DNA of 64,000 bases from Alphaproteobacteria bacterium (GTDB taxonomy: Bacteria > Pseudomonadota > Alphaproteobacteria > Caulobacterales > Maricaulaceae). Positions 18,111 through 26,792 of this stretch are shown piece by piece. The notes under the pieces were generated by a model, which worked only from the letters and a program-made list of their open reading frames with translations, did no database searches and was not told the origin of the DNA. Made by a program: the position numbers and the translations under genes. Every line of letters starts with the position of its first letter. Within the stretch, counting starts at the first letter, position 1. The stretch lies in assembly GCA_024742735.1 (NCBI GenBank), contig JANSXV010000003.1, forward strand, positions 62,001-126,000. Direction: 5' to 3'.

Positions 18111-19291
18111 GCGAAAAAGCCCTTCAGCTTCCGCGCCGCCTGACGGATGCGTTGCTCGTTCTCAACGACGGCGAGCCGGACATGGGTGTCGCCGCGCTCG
18201 CCGAACCCCAGGCCCGGCGCGACGGCGACGTCCGTCTTCTCAAGCAGCAGCTTGGCGAACTCCACCGAACCGAGATCGGCGTACGGGGCCGGGATCGGAG
18301 CCCAGGCGAACATGGTCGCCGGCGGCGCAGGGATGTCAAAGCCGGCACGGGAGAAGCTTTCGACCAGCACGTCACGGCGCTTGCGGTAGATCTCGCGGGC
18401 CTCGGCCACATGGTCCTGGGGACCATCGAGCGCGGCCACAGCCGCGATCTGGATGGGGGTGAAGGCGCCGTAATCGAGATAGGACTTCACGCGCTTCAGC
18501 GCGTCCACGAGCCGCGCCGATCCAGCCGCGAAGCCGATGCGCCAGCCGGGCATGGAATAGGTCTTGGACATGGAGGTGAACTCCACGGCCACGTCCTTCG
18601 CGCCAGGGACCTCAAGAATGGACGGCGGCGGCGTCCCGTCGAAATAGATTTCCGAATAGGCGAGGTCGGAGATCAGGACGAGGTCATTGGCCTTCGCCAG
18701 CGCCACGGCCTCCTTGTAGAAATCCAGATCGACGACCTGCGCGGTCGGGTTGGACGGGAAGTTCAGCACCAGCGCGCCGGGCGCGGGGATGGAGCGCTTG
18801 CAGGCATGAGCCGCCTCCCGCAGGAAATGCTCCGGGCTTTCAAATGGCACCGGGCGCACCGCAGCGCCGGCGATGATGAAGCCGAACATGTGGATCGGAT
18901 AGCTGGGGTCCGGCACCAGAATGACATCGCCCGGCGCGGTGATCGCCTGGGCCAGGTTCGCCAATCCCTCCTTGGAGCCCAGCGTGACGCAGACCTCCCT
19001 GTCCGGATCGAGGGTGACGTTGAAGCGCCGCTCGTAATACCGGGCGAGCGCCTTTCTCAGCGAGGGCACGCCCTGGCTCGCCGAATAGCGATGCGCACGC
19101 GGATCGGAGGCGACCTCGGCCAGCTTGTCGATGATATGTTTCGCCGGCGGGAGGTCGGGATTGCCCATGCCGAAATCGATGACGTCGCGGCCTTCCTTGC
19201 GGTAGGCCAGCTTCATCCGGTTGACCTCCGCGAACACGTAGGGCGGCAAGCGCTTCTCGCGGTAGAACTCTTCGCGGGCGGGGGCGGTCAT
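18107..19291 (-). CDS. Alanine-type class I/II aminotransferase (AlaC-like)
   Basis: 394 aa from the ATG at 19291 (MTAPAREEFYREKRLPPYVF). PLP fold type I: the FGMGNPDLPP motif near residue 40, VPDPSYPIH, NFPSNPTAQ, and the Schiff-base Lys in SMSKTYSMPGWRIGF (about residue 243). The sequence resembles the AlaC/alanine transaminase and LL-DAP-aminotransferase-like group. The probable reaction is pyruvate/glutamate to alanine/2-oxoglutarate. The open frame continues upstream of 19291, but without coding character. Confidence 0.85.
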   Translation of the reverse strand: MTAPAREEFYREKRLPPYVFAEVNRMKLAYRKEGRDVIDFGMGNPDLPPAKHIIDKLAEVASDPRAHRYSASQGVPSLRKALARYYERRFNVTLDPDREVCVTLGSKEGLANLAQAITAPGDVILVPDPSYPIHMFGFIIAGAAVRPVPFESPEHFLREAAHACKRSIPAPGALVLNFPSNPTAQVVDLDFYKEAVALAKANDLVLISDLAYSEIYFDGTPPPSILEVPGAKDVAVEFTSMSKTYSMPGWRIGFAAGSARLVDALKRVKSYLDYGAFTPIQIAAVAALDGPQDHVAEAREIYRKRRDVLVESFSRAGFDIPAPPATMFAWAPIPAPYADLGSVEFAKLLLEKTDVAVAPGLGFGERGDTHVRLAVVENEQRIRQAARKLKGFFA

Positions 19292-19414
19292 GGGCGGATA
19301 TCCTGCTGCACGGCTTGATACGCGTATCGGACGCTTGAGATGCGGCGTCAATGCGGCGCCGGACGCGCCCTGAGGCCGGCCTGCGACATATGCGCTCCGC
19401 CTGCACTCCTTTCT

Positions 19415-19434
19415 GCAAATGCGATTGATTATCG
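19415..19434. promoter_or_regulatory. Candidate Fur-type iron box
   Basis: GCAAATGCGATTGATTATCG, about 60 nt before the TonB receptor, has the AAT/ATT/GAT triplet pattern of alphaproteobacterial Fur boxes. It is placed where a Fur operator would repress a siderophore receptor. Match by eye only. Confidence 0.38.
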
Positions 19435-19492
19435 TTTTTAGGGCGTCTATGCCCCGCATCACAGTTTTCTATGTGAATGCAAGGTATTCTCA

Positions 19493-21598
19493 ATGTCCGC
19501 ACCGCTCCGCACTCTGGCCGCCGCCGCGTCCGTCGCCGCCCTGTCCGCCGGGCTCGCCCAGGCTCAGTCCGAGACTCAGGACGAAGACCGGATCGTGGTC
19601 ACCGGCCGGTATCTGTCGCTGGACCAGATCAATTCGGTGAAGACCCCGACCCCGCTGATCGACGTGCCGCAATCACTGTCCATCGTGTCGGCCGAGCAGC
19701 TTGCCGATCAGGCCATGGGCGGGCTGGACGACGTGCTGCGCTACACGCCGGGCCTGGCGGTCAGCCAGGGCGAAGGTCACCGCGACGCCATCGTCATTCG
19801 CGGCAACCAGACCACGGCGGACTTCTTCCTGAACGGCGTGCGCGACGACGTTCAGTATTACCGCCCGCTCTATAATCTGGAGCAGATCGAGATCCTGCGC
19901 GGCGCCAATGCGCTGTTGTTCGGCCGGGGCGGCGGCGGCGGCGTCATCAATCGTGTCACCAAGAGCCCTGAATTCGGCGAGGCCTTCGCGGAAGTCACTG
20001 CGGGCGTGGACACGTTCGGCGCGTTTCAGATCAGCGGCGACGGCAATGTCGCCGTATCCGACACCACGGCCGCCCGCCTGAACCTGCTCTACGAGGAATT
20101 CGCCAATCATCGCGACGTGTTCGAAGGTGAGCGCTACGCCATCAACCCGGCGCTGAGCTTTGATCTGTCGTCGGACACCAATCTGGAGTTGTTCTACGAG
20201 CATGTGAACGATGACCGCGTCGTCGATCGCGGCGTGCCGTCCGTGTCCGTCGCCAATGGTCCGGATGTGCCGCTGGAGGGCTTTGACGAGACCTTCTTCG
20301 GATCGGCGGACGGCAACTACACCACGCTGCAGGCGGACATCTTCAGCGCCCGGCTCGATCACACCTTCAGCGACAGCCTGCGCGGCAACGTGACGGCTCA
20401 GTATGCGGTGTATGACAAATACTATCAGAACATCTACGCGGCCGGGTTCGACGCCTCGGTCACGCCGAACCGGTTGACGCTGGACGGCTACTCGGACTCC
20501 ACCGAGCGCGAGAACTTCATCGTCCAGGGCAACCTGATCGGCGAGTTCCAGACCGGCGCCCTGACGCACACCGTGCTGGTGGGCCTGGAGTATGGCGATC
20601 AGTCCACCGACAACAGCCGGATCGACAACCGGTTCGCCGCCAGCAATGACGACCAGATCGTCATCGACTTCTCCGATCCGGTGCAGGTCCCGGCCTTCGA
20701 CTTCAACACCCCGCTGCGTGACCGCAGTTCCGAGGTTCAGTTCACCTCGCTCTACGTCCAGGACCAGATCGACCTGACCGACCAGCTCAAGCTGGTGCTC
20801 GGCGCGCGGTTCGACCGCTTCGACGTCAGCGTTCTGGACCGCGAGGCGGTCAGCGCGACCGATGACGGGCGGCGTTCACGGGTGGACGAGGAAGTCTCGC
20901 CCCGCCTGGGGCTCATCTACAAGCCGGCCGGAAACGTCTCGATCTACGCCAGCTATGCAGAATCCTTCCTTCCCAGCGCCGGGGACCAGTTCCTGACCCT
21001 GACGCGCACCACCGAGGACGTGCAGCCCCAGCGCTTTGAGAACAGCGAAATCGGCCTGAAGTGGGACCTCAGTGACGCGCTCAGCCTGACCACGGCGGTG
21101 TTCCGCGTGGAGCGCGGCCTGTTCACCTCGGTCGATCCCAACAACATGGCCCAGATCATCACGATCCCAGGCAGCGTCACCGACGGGATGGAGATCCAGC
21201 TGGTCGGAGCGCTCACCGAGCGCTGGACGGTGAACGCCGGCTACAGCTATCTCGACAGCACGATCAACGGCGGAACATTCGACGGGAATCGGACGCTCCA
21301 GACGCCGGAACACATGGCTTCGCTCTGGAACCGGTTCGACCTCACCAGCCGCCTCGATCTGGCGCTGGGCGTGACCTATCAGGACAGGTATTTCGTGCGC
21401 GAAGACAACGCGGTGGAAGTCCCCGGCTACACCCGCGTCGATGCGGCGGCCTACTATGATGTGAGCGACCAAACCCGGCTTCAGCTCAATGTCGAGAACC
21501 TGTTCAACACCGACTACTTCCCAGACGCCCACTCCAACGACAACATCACCACCGGAGCGGGAACCAACGCCCGGCTGACGGTGCGGCATCGCTTCTAG
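19493..21598 (+). CDS. TonB-dependent siderophore receptor
   Basis: 701 aa outer-membrane protein. A signal peptide with an AQAQ cleavage site lies near residue 25 and a TonB-box-like DRIVVTGRY at about 32-40. The plug domain (PTPLIDVPQSLSIVSAEQL, IVIRGNQTTADFFLNGVRDD, LFGRGGGGGVINRVTK) is followed by a 22-strand barrel with the terminal ...RLTVRHRF. The family imports ferric siderophores such as catecholates or hydroxamates. The ligand cannot be read. No ExbBD/TonB or siderophore gene is adjacent. Confidence 0.93.
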   Translation: MSAPLRTLAAAASVAALSAGLAQAQSETQDEDRIVVTGRYLSLDQINSVKTPTPLIDVPQSLSIVSAEQLADQAMGGLDDVLRYTPGLAVSQGEGHRDAIVIRGNQTTADFFLNGVRDDVQYYRPLYNLEQIEILRGANALLFGRGGGGGVINRVTKSPEFGEAFAEVTAGVDTFGAFQISGDGNVAVSDTTAARLNLLYEEFANHRDVFEGERYAINPALSFDLSSDTNLELFYEHVNDDRVVDRGVPSVSVANGPDVPLEGFDETFFGSADGNYTTLQADIFSARLDHTFSDSLRGNVTAQYAVYDKYYQNIYAAGFDASVTPNRLTLDGYSDSTERENFIVQGNLIGEFQTGALTHTVLVGLEYGDQSTDNSRIDNRFAASNDDQIVIDFSDPVQVPAFDFNTPLRDRSSEVQFTSLYVQDQIDLTDQLKLVLGARFDRFDVSVLDREAVSATDDGRRSRVDEEVSPRLGLIYKPAGNVSIYASYAESFLPSAGDQFLTLTRTTEDVQPQRFENSEIGLKWDLSDALSLTTAVFRVERGLFTSVDPNNMAQIITIPGSVTDGMEIQLVGALTERWTVNAGYSYLDSTINGGTFDGNRTLQTPEHMASLWNRFDLTSRLDLALGVTYQDRYFVREDNAVEVPGYTRVDAAAYYDVSDQTRLQLNVENLFNTDYFPDAHSNDNITTGAGTNARLTVRHRF

Positions 21599-21622
21599 GG
21601 ATCAACGCCGGCGCCCGGTCCG

Positions 21623-22729
21623 TCAGGGGCGGGGCGCCGGCAGGACAGGGTCGAGCATGACCTCGATATCGCGCTCGATCCCGTCGCGCACCACGGTCAA
21701 GGTCAGGCGGTCCGTGTCCGTGGAACTGACACAACCGCGCTCGGCGATGGCCACGCCGTCGTAGTGGGTCACCAGATCGCCCGCCAGCACGCCGGCCGCC
21801 TGGGCGGGCGTAGCGGGGAAGACCTCGAACACCTCGAGGCCCTCCGGAACCGGGCGCAGGCCCGCGCCGAGCTCGACATGGTCGGTCGCCGCAATCGGGC
21901 CCTCGACGGCGGGTTCGAAGCGAACGCGCTTGCGGGCCTGATCCAGCGTGATCACGAAATGGCGCAGGATTTCCCCGCCGAGCAGTTCTGAACGCGGAAC
22001 CTCCTCCAGCACCGGCGCCTGAACCTGCAGGCCCGCCACCATCGCGTCGCCGTCGAGCCGCGCGATGCGCCGGCGCTCGATACGGTTGAAGCGCACCGCC
22101 GAGGTGAGCACGCGCGGCTCGTCCATCAGGTCGAAGCGATCAATATGGTTGACGGCGAAAGTCACGCCGCCGGCCCCGGAATCGATCAGCAGAGGACGTT
22201 CGCGGCCGGCCAGATCGACCCGCAGCCAGGGCCGCCCGTCCGGGCCGCGCGTGGAGAACACCGTGCGTCCGTCCGGGCGCGGCAGGCGTCCCTCGCGGAT
22301 GCGCATCTCACCGGCCGGGTAGTCCAGCGTCAGCAGGAAATCCTGCAGCGCATAGACCGACATTATCCCGTCGATGGGCCGGCCGAGGCCAATGGCCAAA
22401 TGATCCAGCTCGGCGGTGCGGGCCGTAAGGCTGTTGATGGTCAACGGTCCCGAGCTCGCATCCGCAAGGCGGACCCGCACGCCGGTCTCCACGCGCTGAC
22501 CTGAGACGCGCTCGATGGAGTCCGGGTCCACATAGGTCGCCGAAGCGCCGGTGTCGTGCAGGAACCAGAGCGTATGGCGCACCCCGCTGGGACCCGGCTC
22601 CAGCTCCACCGGCAGCAGCCAGAAGCCCCGGCACAGCTCAGCAGGCAGGACGCGCTCGCCGCGGTCCGCATCGGCCGCCGGCGAAGCCTGGGCGGCGAGC
22701 AGCGCAAGCGCGGACAGGATGGCGATCAT
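21623..22729 (-). CDS. Retropepsin-like aspartyl protease with PDZ domain
   Basis: 368 aa, secreted (MIAILSALALLAAQASPA signal). There are two retropepsin-type active-site motifs, HDTGAS (D59-T-G) and LIDSGAGG (D183-S-G), as in pepsin-like bacterial aspartyl proteases. A C-terminal PDZ domain (about 285-345) contains VFPATPAQAAGVLAGDLVTHYDG. Likely a periplasmic protease; the second site has Ser for Thr, which is common. The start at 22729 is chosen for the signal peptide. Confidence 0.8.
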   Translation of the reverse strand: MIAILSALALLAAQASPAADADRGERVLPAELCRGFWLLPVELEPGPSGVRHTLWFLHDTGASATYVDPDSIERVSGQRVETGVRVRLADASSGPLTINSLTARTAELDHLAIGLGRPIDGIMSVYALQDFLLTLDYPAGEMRIREGRLPRPDGRTVFSTRGPDGRPWLRVDLAGRERPLLIDSGAGGVTFAVNHIDRFDLMDEPRVLTSAVRFNRIERRRIARLDGDAMVAGLQVQAPVLEEVPRSELLGGEILRHFVITLDQARKRVRFEPAVEGPIAATDHVELGAGLRPVPEGLEVFEVFPATPAQAAGVLAGDLVTHYDGVAIAERGCVSSTDTDRLTLTVVRDGIERDIEVMLDPVLPAPRP

Positions 22730-22822
22730 GGCGGTCTCCGGAAGGTCCTGAAGACAAGATGATCGCGGGAGGGCGCATGGATGCAAGCGCGCCGCCCCTG
22801 CCGGGGCGGTCTCACCTCGAAG

Positions 22823-22950
22823 CAGTCCCCCGGACTGTTTCGCTCGCCTTTGGCGGACCGGCTTGGCGTCCGCCTTCGCAAACGCTACGGCGAGACAGCC
22901 TTCGCTACGGCATGGCTCGCCGAGCCGAAGCTCGCGAGGCGAGCGAAGGC
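22823..22950. repeat. Palindromic intergenic element next to tRNA-Leu
   Basis: Nested inverted repeats: CAGTCC-CCC-GGACTG (22823-22837), GGCGGAC/GTCCGCC (22852-22874) and AGCCTTCGCT/AGCGAAGGCT (22897-22951). The last arm touches the CCA end of the tRNA. Such mosaic palindromes are common between genes in alphaproteobacteria. It contains no believable ORF. Confidence 0.5.
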
Positions 22951-23037
22951 TGGTACGGGTGGCCGGACTCGAACCGGCAAGGTCGTGAAACCGGGGGATT
23001 TTGAATCCCCTGCGTCTACCAATTCCGCCACACCCGC
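22951..23037 (-). tRNA. tRNA-Leu (anticodon CAA)
   Basis: 87-nt tRNA on the minus strand. The acceptor stem is GCGGGTG/CACCCGT (first pair G-U) and CCA is encoded. The D-arm contains GGTAGACGC, the anticodon stem GGGGATT-CAA-AATCCCC (anticodon at 23001-23003), a long variable arm typical of Leu, and the T-arm GGTTCGAGTCC. It reads UUG codons. Confidence 0.95.
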
Positions 23038-23136
23038 ATGTACGCGACAGCGCCTGTGTCTATGCCGCGAAAGCGGCTCAGAGTGAAGTGGTCAGACGCA
23101 ATTGTTCTTCAGTCCGGCGCGGTCTAGCGTCCCGCC

Positions 23137-23796
23137 ATGACCGCCGATCCCGCCTCCGATCCATCGCAGACTGCGCAAGGCTCCAACGCCGGCCTCATAG
23201 CCGCGCTGGAAGTGATCGCCGCTGGCGCGCCGGAGGAAGGCCTGACGCTGGCGGCCTTCTCCGAAGCGCTGGGAGAGCGGGTGTTCGGGGTGTTGCTGTT
23301 CGCCCTGGCGATTCCGGTGTGCATGCCGTTCCTGTATGGCGTGCCCCAGGTGGTCGCCCTTCCCATGATGGCCATCGCCGCCCAGATGGCGGCCGGTCGC
23401 GAGACGCCCTGGATGCCGCAACGCTTTTCCGAACGGGTCATCTCCAAGGTCGGGCTGGAACGCATGGCCAGAGGCGCGCGCAAATGGTTCGGCTGGGTCG
23501 AAGCCCTGGCCCGGCCGCGTCTGACCCTTCTGTCCGGACCGACGGCGGAGCGCCTTGTGGGCGGCGTCTTCGTCCTGTTCTGCGCTTCGATCCTGGTGCC
23601 GCTGCCCGCCACCAACACCACGCCCGGGATCGGCATCGCGCTGGCCTCCATGGGCCTGATCACCCGCGACGGCCTGCTGGTGCTGGCGGGCCTGGTTCTG
23701 GGAACAGCCTGGATAGCGCTTCTGATCATCGGGTTCGCCGTCTTCGGGACGGCCTTCATCAGCGTGCTGAAGGACTTTCTGACCTCGCTTTTTTGA
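23137..23796 (+). CDS. ExoD family membrane protein
   Basis: 219 aa. The N-terminal soluble stretch LTLAAFSEALGERVFGVLLF leads into four to five hydrophobic helices. The ExoD pattern VCMPFLYGVPQVVALPMM and a central LVPLPATNTTPGIGIALASMG are both present. ExoD is linked to exopolysaccharide production and alkaline tolerance in rhizobia; its biochemical role is unknown. The downstream gene dsbB starts 58 nt later. Confidence 0.85.
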   Translation: MTADPASDPSQTAQGSNAGLIAALEVIAAGAPEEGLTLAAFSEALGERVFGVLLFALAIPVCMPFLYGVPQVVALPMMAIAAQMAAGRETPWMPQRFSERVISKVGLERMARGARKWFGWVEALARPRLTLLSGPTAERLVGGVFVLFCASILVPLPATNTTPGIGIALASMGLITRDGLLVLAGLVLGTAWIALLIIGFAVFGTAFISVLKDFLTSLF

Positions 23797-23854
23797 CAGA
23801 TCGAGGCGCGGCGGACGCTCGCGCTTTGCCCCAAGCCCGGTTAGTCTGCCCTCC

Positions 23855-24487
23855 ATGAGCGAGCGCAATCTGATCGATGTCTGGACCCGGCCCGACCGGT
23901 GGCCCCTGGCCGGCGGCGCAGCCGCACTCGCGCTGCTGGGCGGGGCCTACGCCTTCGAGATAACCGGGAACTACCCGCCCTGCCCGCTGTGCATCGAGCA
24001 GCGCTGGATCCATATCTGGGCGACGCTTGCCGGCGTGATCGGCTTCGCCCTGGCCCAGACCCTGCGCCGCTCCCACGCGAAGATCATTCAGGTGTCCGCC
24101 ACCACCCTGCGCGAATCCCTGCGCGGCTGGTTCAGAAGCCGGCTGCAGGCCGCCTATGCGCTCTATCAGGCGCCCGGCGCGCTCTCCCGGGTCGCCAGCG
24201 GCGTCGTGGGCGCGATCTTCGCCTGGAGCGCCTGGACCGCCGGGCGCCATGCCGGAATGGAATATGGCTGGTGGACCATCGATTGCCAGGCGACCGACGT
24301 ATCCAGCGTCAGCGTGGACAGCGTTCTGGAGAGCCTCAACACGGCGGCCAATGTCGTGCCCTGCGATGAGGCGGCCTGGACGATGCTCGGGATATCCATG
24401 GCAGGATACAACGCCCTGTTCAGCGCAACTCTTTGCCTTATCTCGATCATCAGCCTGTTCCGGTCACCCTCCTGGAGGACGCTATGA
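23855..24487 (+). CDS. dsbB: Disulfide bond formation protein DsbB family
   Basis: 210 aa inner-membrane quinone reductase family. The first redox pair is C43-P-L-C46 after TM1 and the second is C144 with C170 in the second periplasmic loop. A segment of about 45 residues (71-115, amphipathic, R-rich) between TM2 and TM3 is longer than in E. coli DsbB. DsbB reoxidises DsbA with ubiquinone. The stop overlaps the coq7 ATG (ATGA), so the two genes are translationally coupled. Coq7 makes the quinone precursor that DsbB uses. Confidence 0.85.
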   Translation: MSERNLIDVWTRPDRWPLAGGAAALALLGGAYAFEITGNYPPCPLCIEQRWIHIWATLAGVIGFALAQTLRRSHAKIIQVSATTLRESLRGWFRSRLQAAYALYQAPGALSRVASGVVGAIFAWSAWTAGRHAGMEYGWWTIDCQATDVSSVSVDSVLESLNTAANVVPCDEAAWTMLGISMAGYNALFSATLCLISIISLFRSPSWRTL

Positions 24488-25053
24488 GCTTTCAACGCAA
24501 GACCGTGCGCCGCCCGGGTCGGGTGCGCGACGAAAAGCGCATCGAGCAGATGGTCCGCGTCGACCATGCCGGCGAGTATGGCGCGGTGCGCATCTATCGC
24601 GGCCAGCGCGCGGTGTTCGCCGATCGCGCCGGCAAGTCGCGCATCGCCGGCCAGCTTCAGCGCATGGAAGCTGATGAGCAGCATCACCTGGACGCGTTCG
24701 ACGATCATATCCGCTCAGGGCTCGCCCGCCCCACCGCCATGGGCCCGCTTTGGGACGCCGCCGGCTTCGCCCTGGGCGCGGTCACGGCGATCATCGGCGA
24801 GCGCGCAGCCCATGCCTGCACCGAGGCCGTCGAAAACGTCATCGAGGGCCATTACGGCCGCCAGGTCGAGGAGCTGCGCCTCATGGGCGAAACCGGGCTC
24901 GCCGACCAGTTCGCCCAGTTCCAGGCCGAAGAAGTCGCCCACAGGGACTTGGCCGTCGACGAAGGCGCGCAGGACGCGCTGGGCTATCCCATCCTGTCCG
25001 CCATGATCACAGCGGGCTGCCATACCGCGATCGCGGTGACGGAGCGGGTTTAG
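24484..25053 (+). CDS. coq7: 3-demethoxyubiquinol 3-hydroxylase Coq7
   Basis: 189 aa, starting at the ATG that overlaps the dsbB stop. A di-iron four-helix bundle with two EXXH-type repeats: MVRVDHAGEYGAVRIYRGQ, MEADEQHHLDAF, CTEAVENVIEGHYGRQVEEL and AEEVAHRDLAVD. It hydroxylates C6 of the demethoxyubiquinol ring in ubiquinone synthesis, at the membrane. Length and motifs fit the alphaproteobacterial Coq7/UbiF-replacing enzyme. Confidence 0.95.
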   Translation: MSFQRKTVRRPGRVRDEKRIEQMVRVDHAGEYGAVRIYRGQRAVFADRAGKSRIAGQLQRMEADEQHHLDAFDDHIRSGLARPTAMGPLWDAAGFALGAVTAIIGERAAHACTEAVENVIEGHYGRQVEELRLMGETGLADQFAQFQAEEVAHRDLAVDEGAQDALGYPILSAMITAGCHTAIAVTERV

Positions 25054-25188
25054 CCGGGTCTCAACAGGTCTGTGACGGATCAGCTTAATCCAGAGTGCGA
25101 TCGGATCTTCTGCTTAGAGGTGGGCGACCGGGTCTGAAATTCGCCTTAAGGTGAAAGTCCCGTCCGCGCACCGCTCTGGAGACCTCCC

Positions 25189-26142
25189 CTGCTCGCCGCT
25201 CTTTCCGGGTACCCCGCACCGCTGCTGGCGGCCTATGCCGGGCTGCTGACCCTGCTCGCGGCCGGTTCGCTGAGCGCAGGCCTGTTTCCCGAAACCACGC
25301 ACCGGGCCTGGCCGCGCCTGCCGGAGAAGGTGCTGGCCTGGTGGCTGGTCAGCCTGTTCGTGGGCGGGGCGCTGCTGATGGGCTGGGTGGCGACGGTGCT
25401 GGTCTTCGCCGCCGTCAGCTTCATCGCACTGCGCGAATACGCGACCCTGGTTCCCACCCGGCGCGAGGACCGGCCGGTAGTGCTGTTCGTCTACGCCGCC
25501 ATCCCCATCAGCTATGGCGCCATCGCCCTGGATCTCTACGGCTACTTCCTGGTGATCGTGCCGATCTACATCTTTGTGGGGACCGCTTCGCTCATGGCTC
25601 TGATCGGGCGCACCGACGGGTTTCTGGCGACGGCAGGCGTGCTGACCTGGGGCATGCTGATCTGCGTGTTCAATATCGGCCACGCCGCCTTCCTGATCCG
25701 CACGCCCGCCGCTGAAGCCGGACCGGCCGGGCCGGCGGGTCTGGTCTTCTTCCTCATCGCCATGACGATCCTGGCCGACGCCGCCGAAGCCGCCGGAACC
25801 CGCTTCTTCGGGCGCACGCCCCTGAGCGCCCGGCTGGGACCTGGACGCACCGTGGAGGGCCTGGCCGTCAGCATCGCCGCGACCGGGACGGCCTTCACCG
25901 CCCTGTCGGCCTTCTACACGCCGCTGACGCTCGCCCCGGCGGCCTTCATCGGCTTCCTCCTGCCGGTCTGGGCGGTGATGGGGTCTCTGGTCATGGCCGC
26001 GGTCAAGCGGGAGCTTGGGGTCGCCACATCCTCGGACCTTCTGCCGGGCTATGGCGGCGCGCTCGACAGGATCGCGAGCCTGTCCTTCACCGCGCCGTGG
26101 GTATTCCACATGCTCGCCATCTTCGCCCTGGATCATTTCTGA
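25189..26142 (+). CDS. Phosphatidate cytidylyltransferase (CdsA/YnbB type), possible CTG start
   Basis: Polytopic membrane enzyme making CDP-diacylglycerol from phosphatidate and CTP. The C-terminal signature region includes LGPGRTVEGL, MAAVKRELGV and LLPGYGGALDRIASL. The first canonical start in frame is GTG at 25330 (270 aa). That start would remove a membrane helix and the LPEKVLAWW link that align with the N-terminus of E. coli YnbB. The open frame extends to 25150, and a CTG at 25189 with GGAG 7 nt upstream would give 317 aa. The coordinates use that start with reserve. It is followed by the acyltransferase after 1 nt. Confidence 0.8.
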   Translation: MLAALSGYPAPLLAAYAGLLTLLAAGSLSAGLFPETTHRAWPRLPEKVLAWWLVSLFVGGALLMGWVATVLVFAAVSFIALREYATLVPTRREDRPVVLFVYAAIPISYGAIALDLYGYFLVIVPIYIFVGTASLMALIGRTDGFLATAGVLTWGMLICVFNIGHAAFLIRTPAAEAGPAGPAGLVFFLIAMTILADAAEAAGTRFFGRTPLSARLGPGRTVEGLAVSIAATGTAFTALSAFYTPLTLAPAAFIGFLLPVWAVMGSLVMAAVKRELGVATSSDLLPGYGGALDRIASLSFTAPWVFHMLAIFALDHF

Positions 26143-26143
26143 C

Positions 26144-26785
26144 ATGCTGCTGCTTCTTCGACAGATCATCCTGTGGACGCTGGTCCGCCCCTTCGCGCTT
26201 CTGGTGCTGGGGTTCGAAACCCGCGGGCGCGTTCACCTGCCCAGGACCGGCCCGGCCATCGTGGCGGCGAACCATAACTCTCACCTGGACACGCTGCTTC
26301 TGATCAGCCTGTTTCCCGCTGCGGCCCTGTCGCGACTGCGCCCGGTGGCGGCGGCTGACACCTTCACCGCGACGCCGCTGGTCAGCTGGTTCTCGCGCCG
26401 GATCATCGGGGTGCTGCCGGTGGACCGGGGGCGGCCTGAACGCGGCGCCGATCCGCTGGCCGGCTGCCGCGAGGCGCTGGCGCGCAAGGAGATCCTGATC
26501 ATCTTTCCCGAAGGCACGCGCGGCGATCCTGAGGAGCTCGGCCGGTTCAAGTCCGGCATCGCCCGCCTGGCCGAGGCCGAGCCTGACGCGCCCATCGTGC
26601 CGGTCTATCTCCAGGGGGCCGGCCGGGTCCTGCCGCGCGGATCAATGCTGCTGGTTCCGTTCAACTGCTTCGCCGTGATCGGCGCGCCGATCCGTTTCGC
26701 AGGCAAGAGGCCGGAATTCATGGCGCGGCTGAAAGACGCCATCGAAGCGCTGCGCGCCGACGCCCCGCCCTTGCGCTGGCTTTAG
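26144..26785 (+). CDS. 1-acyl-glycerol-3-phosphate acyltransferase (PlsC family)
   Basis: 213 aa. An N-terminal membrane helix is followed by the HX4D motif NHNSHLD (about residue 44), a GVLPVDRG block and FPEGTRGD (block III, about 121-128). PlsC-family enzymes acylate lysophosphatidate. It starts 1 nt after the cytidylyltransferase stop, so the two consecutive steps of phospholipid synthesis are encoded as one unit. Confidence 0.9.
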   Translation: MLLLLRQIILWTLVRPFALLVLGFETRGRVHLPRTGPAIVAANHNSHLDTLLLISLFPAAALSRLRPVAAADTFTATPLVSWFSRRIIGVLPVDRGRPERGADPLAGCREALARKEILIIFPEGTRGDPEELGRFKSGIARLAEAEPDAPIVPVYLQGAGRVLPRGSMLLVPFNCFAVIGAPIRFAGKRPEFMARLKDAIEALRADAPPLRWL

Positions 26786-26792
26786 GGCGGGG

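Noticed and set aside
22759-23086. ORFs over the tRNA-Leu region
   Set aside because: They translate palindromes and the tRNA itself.
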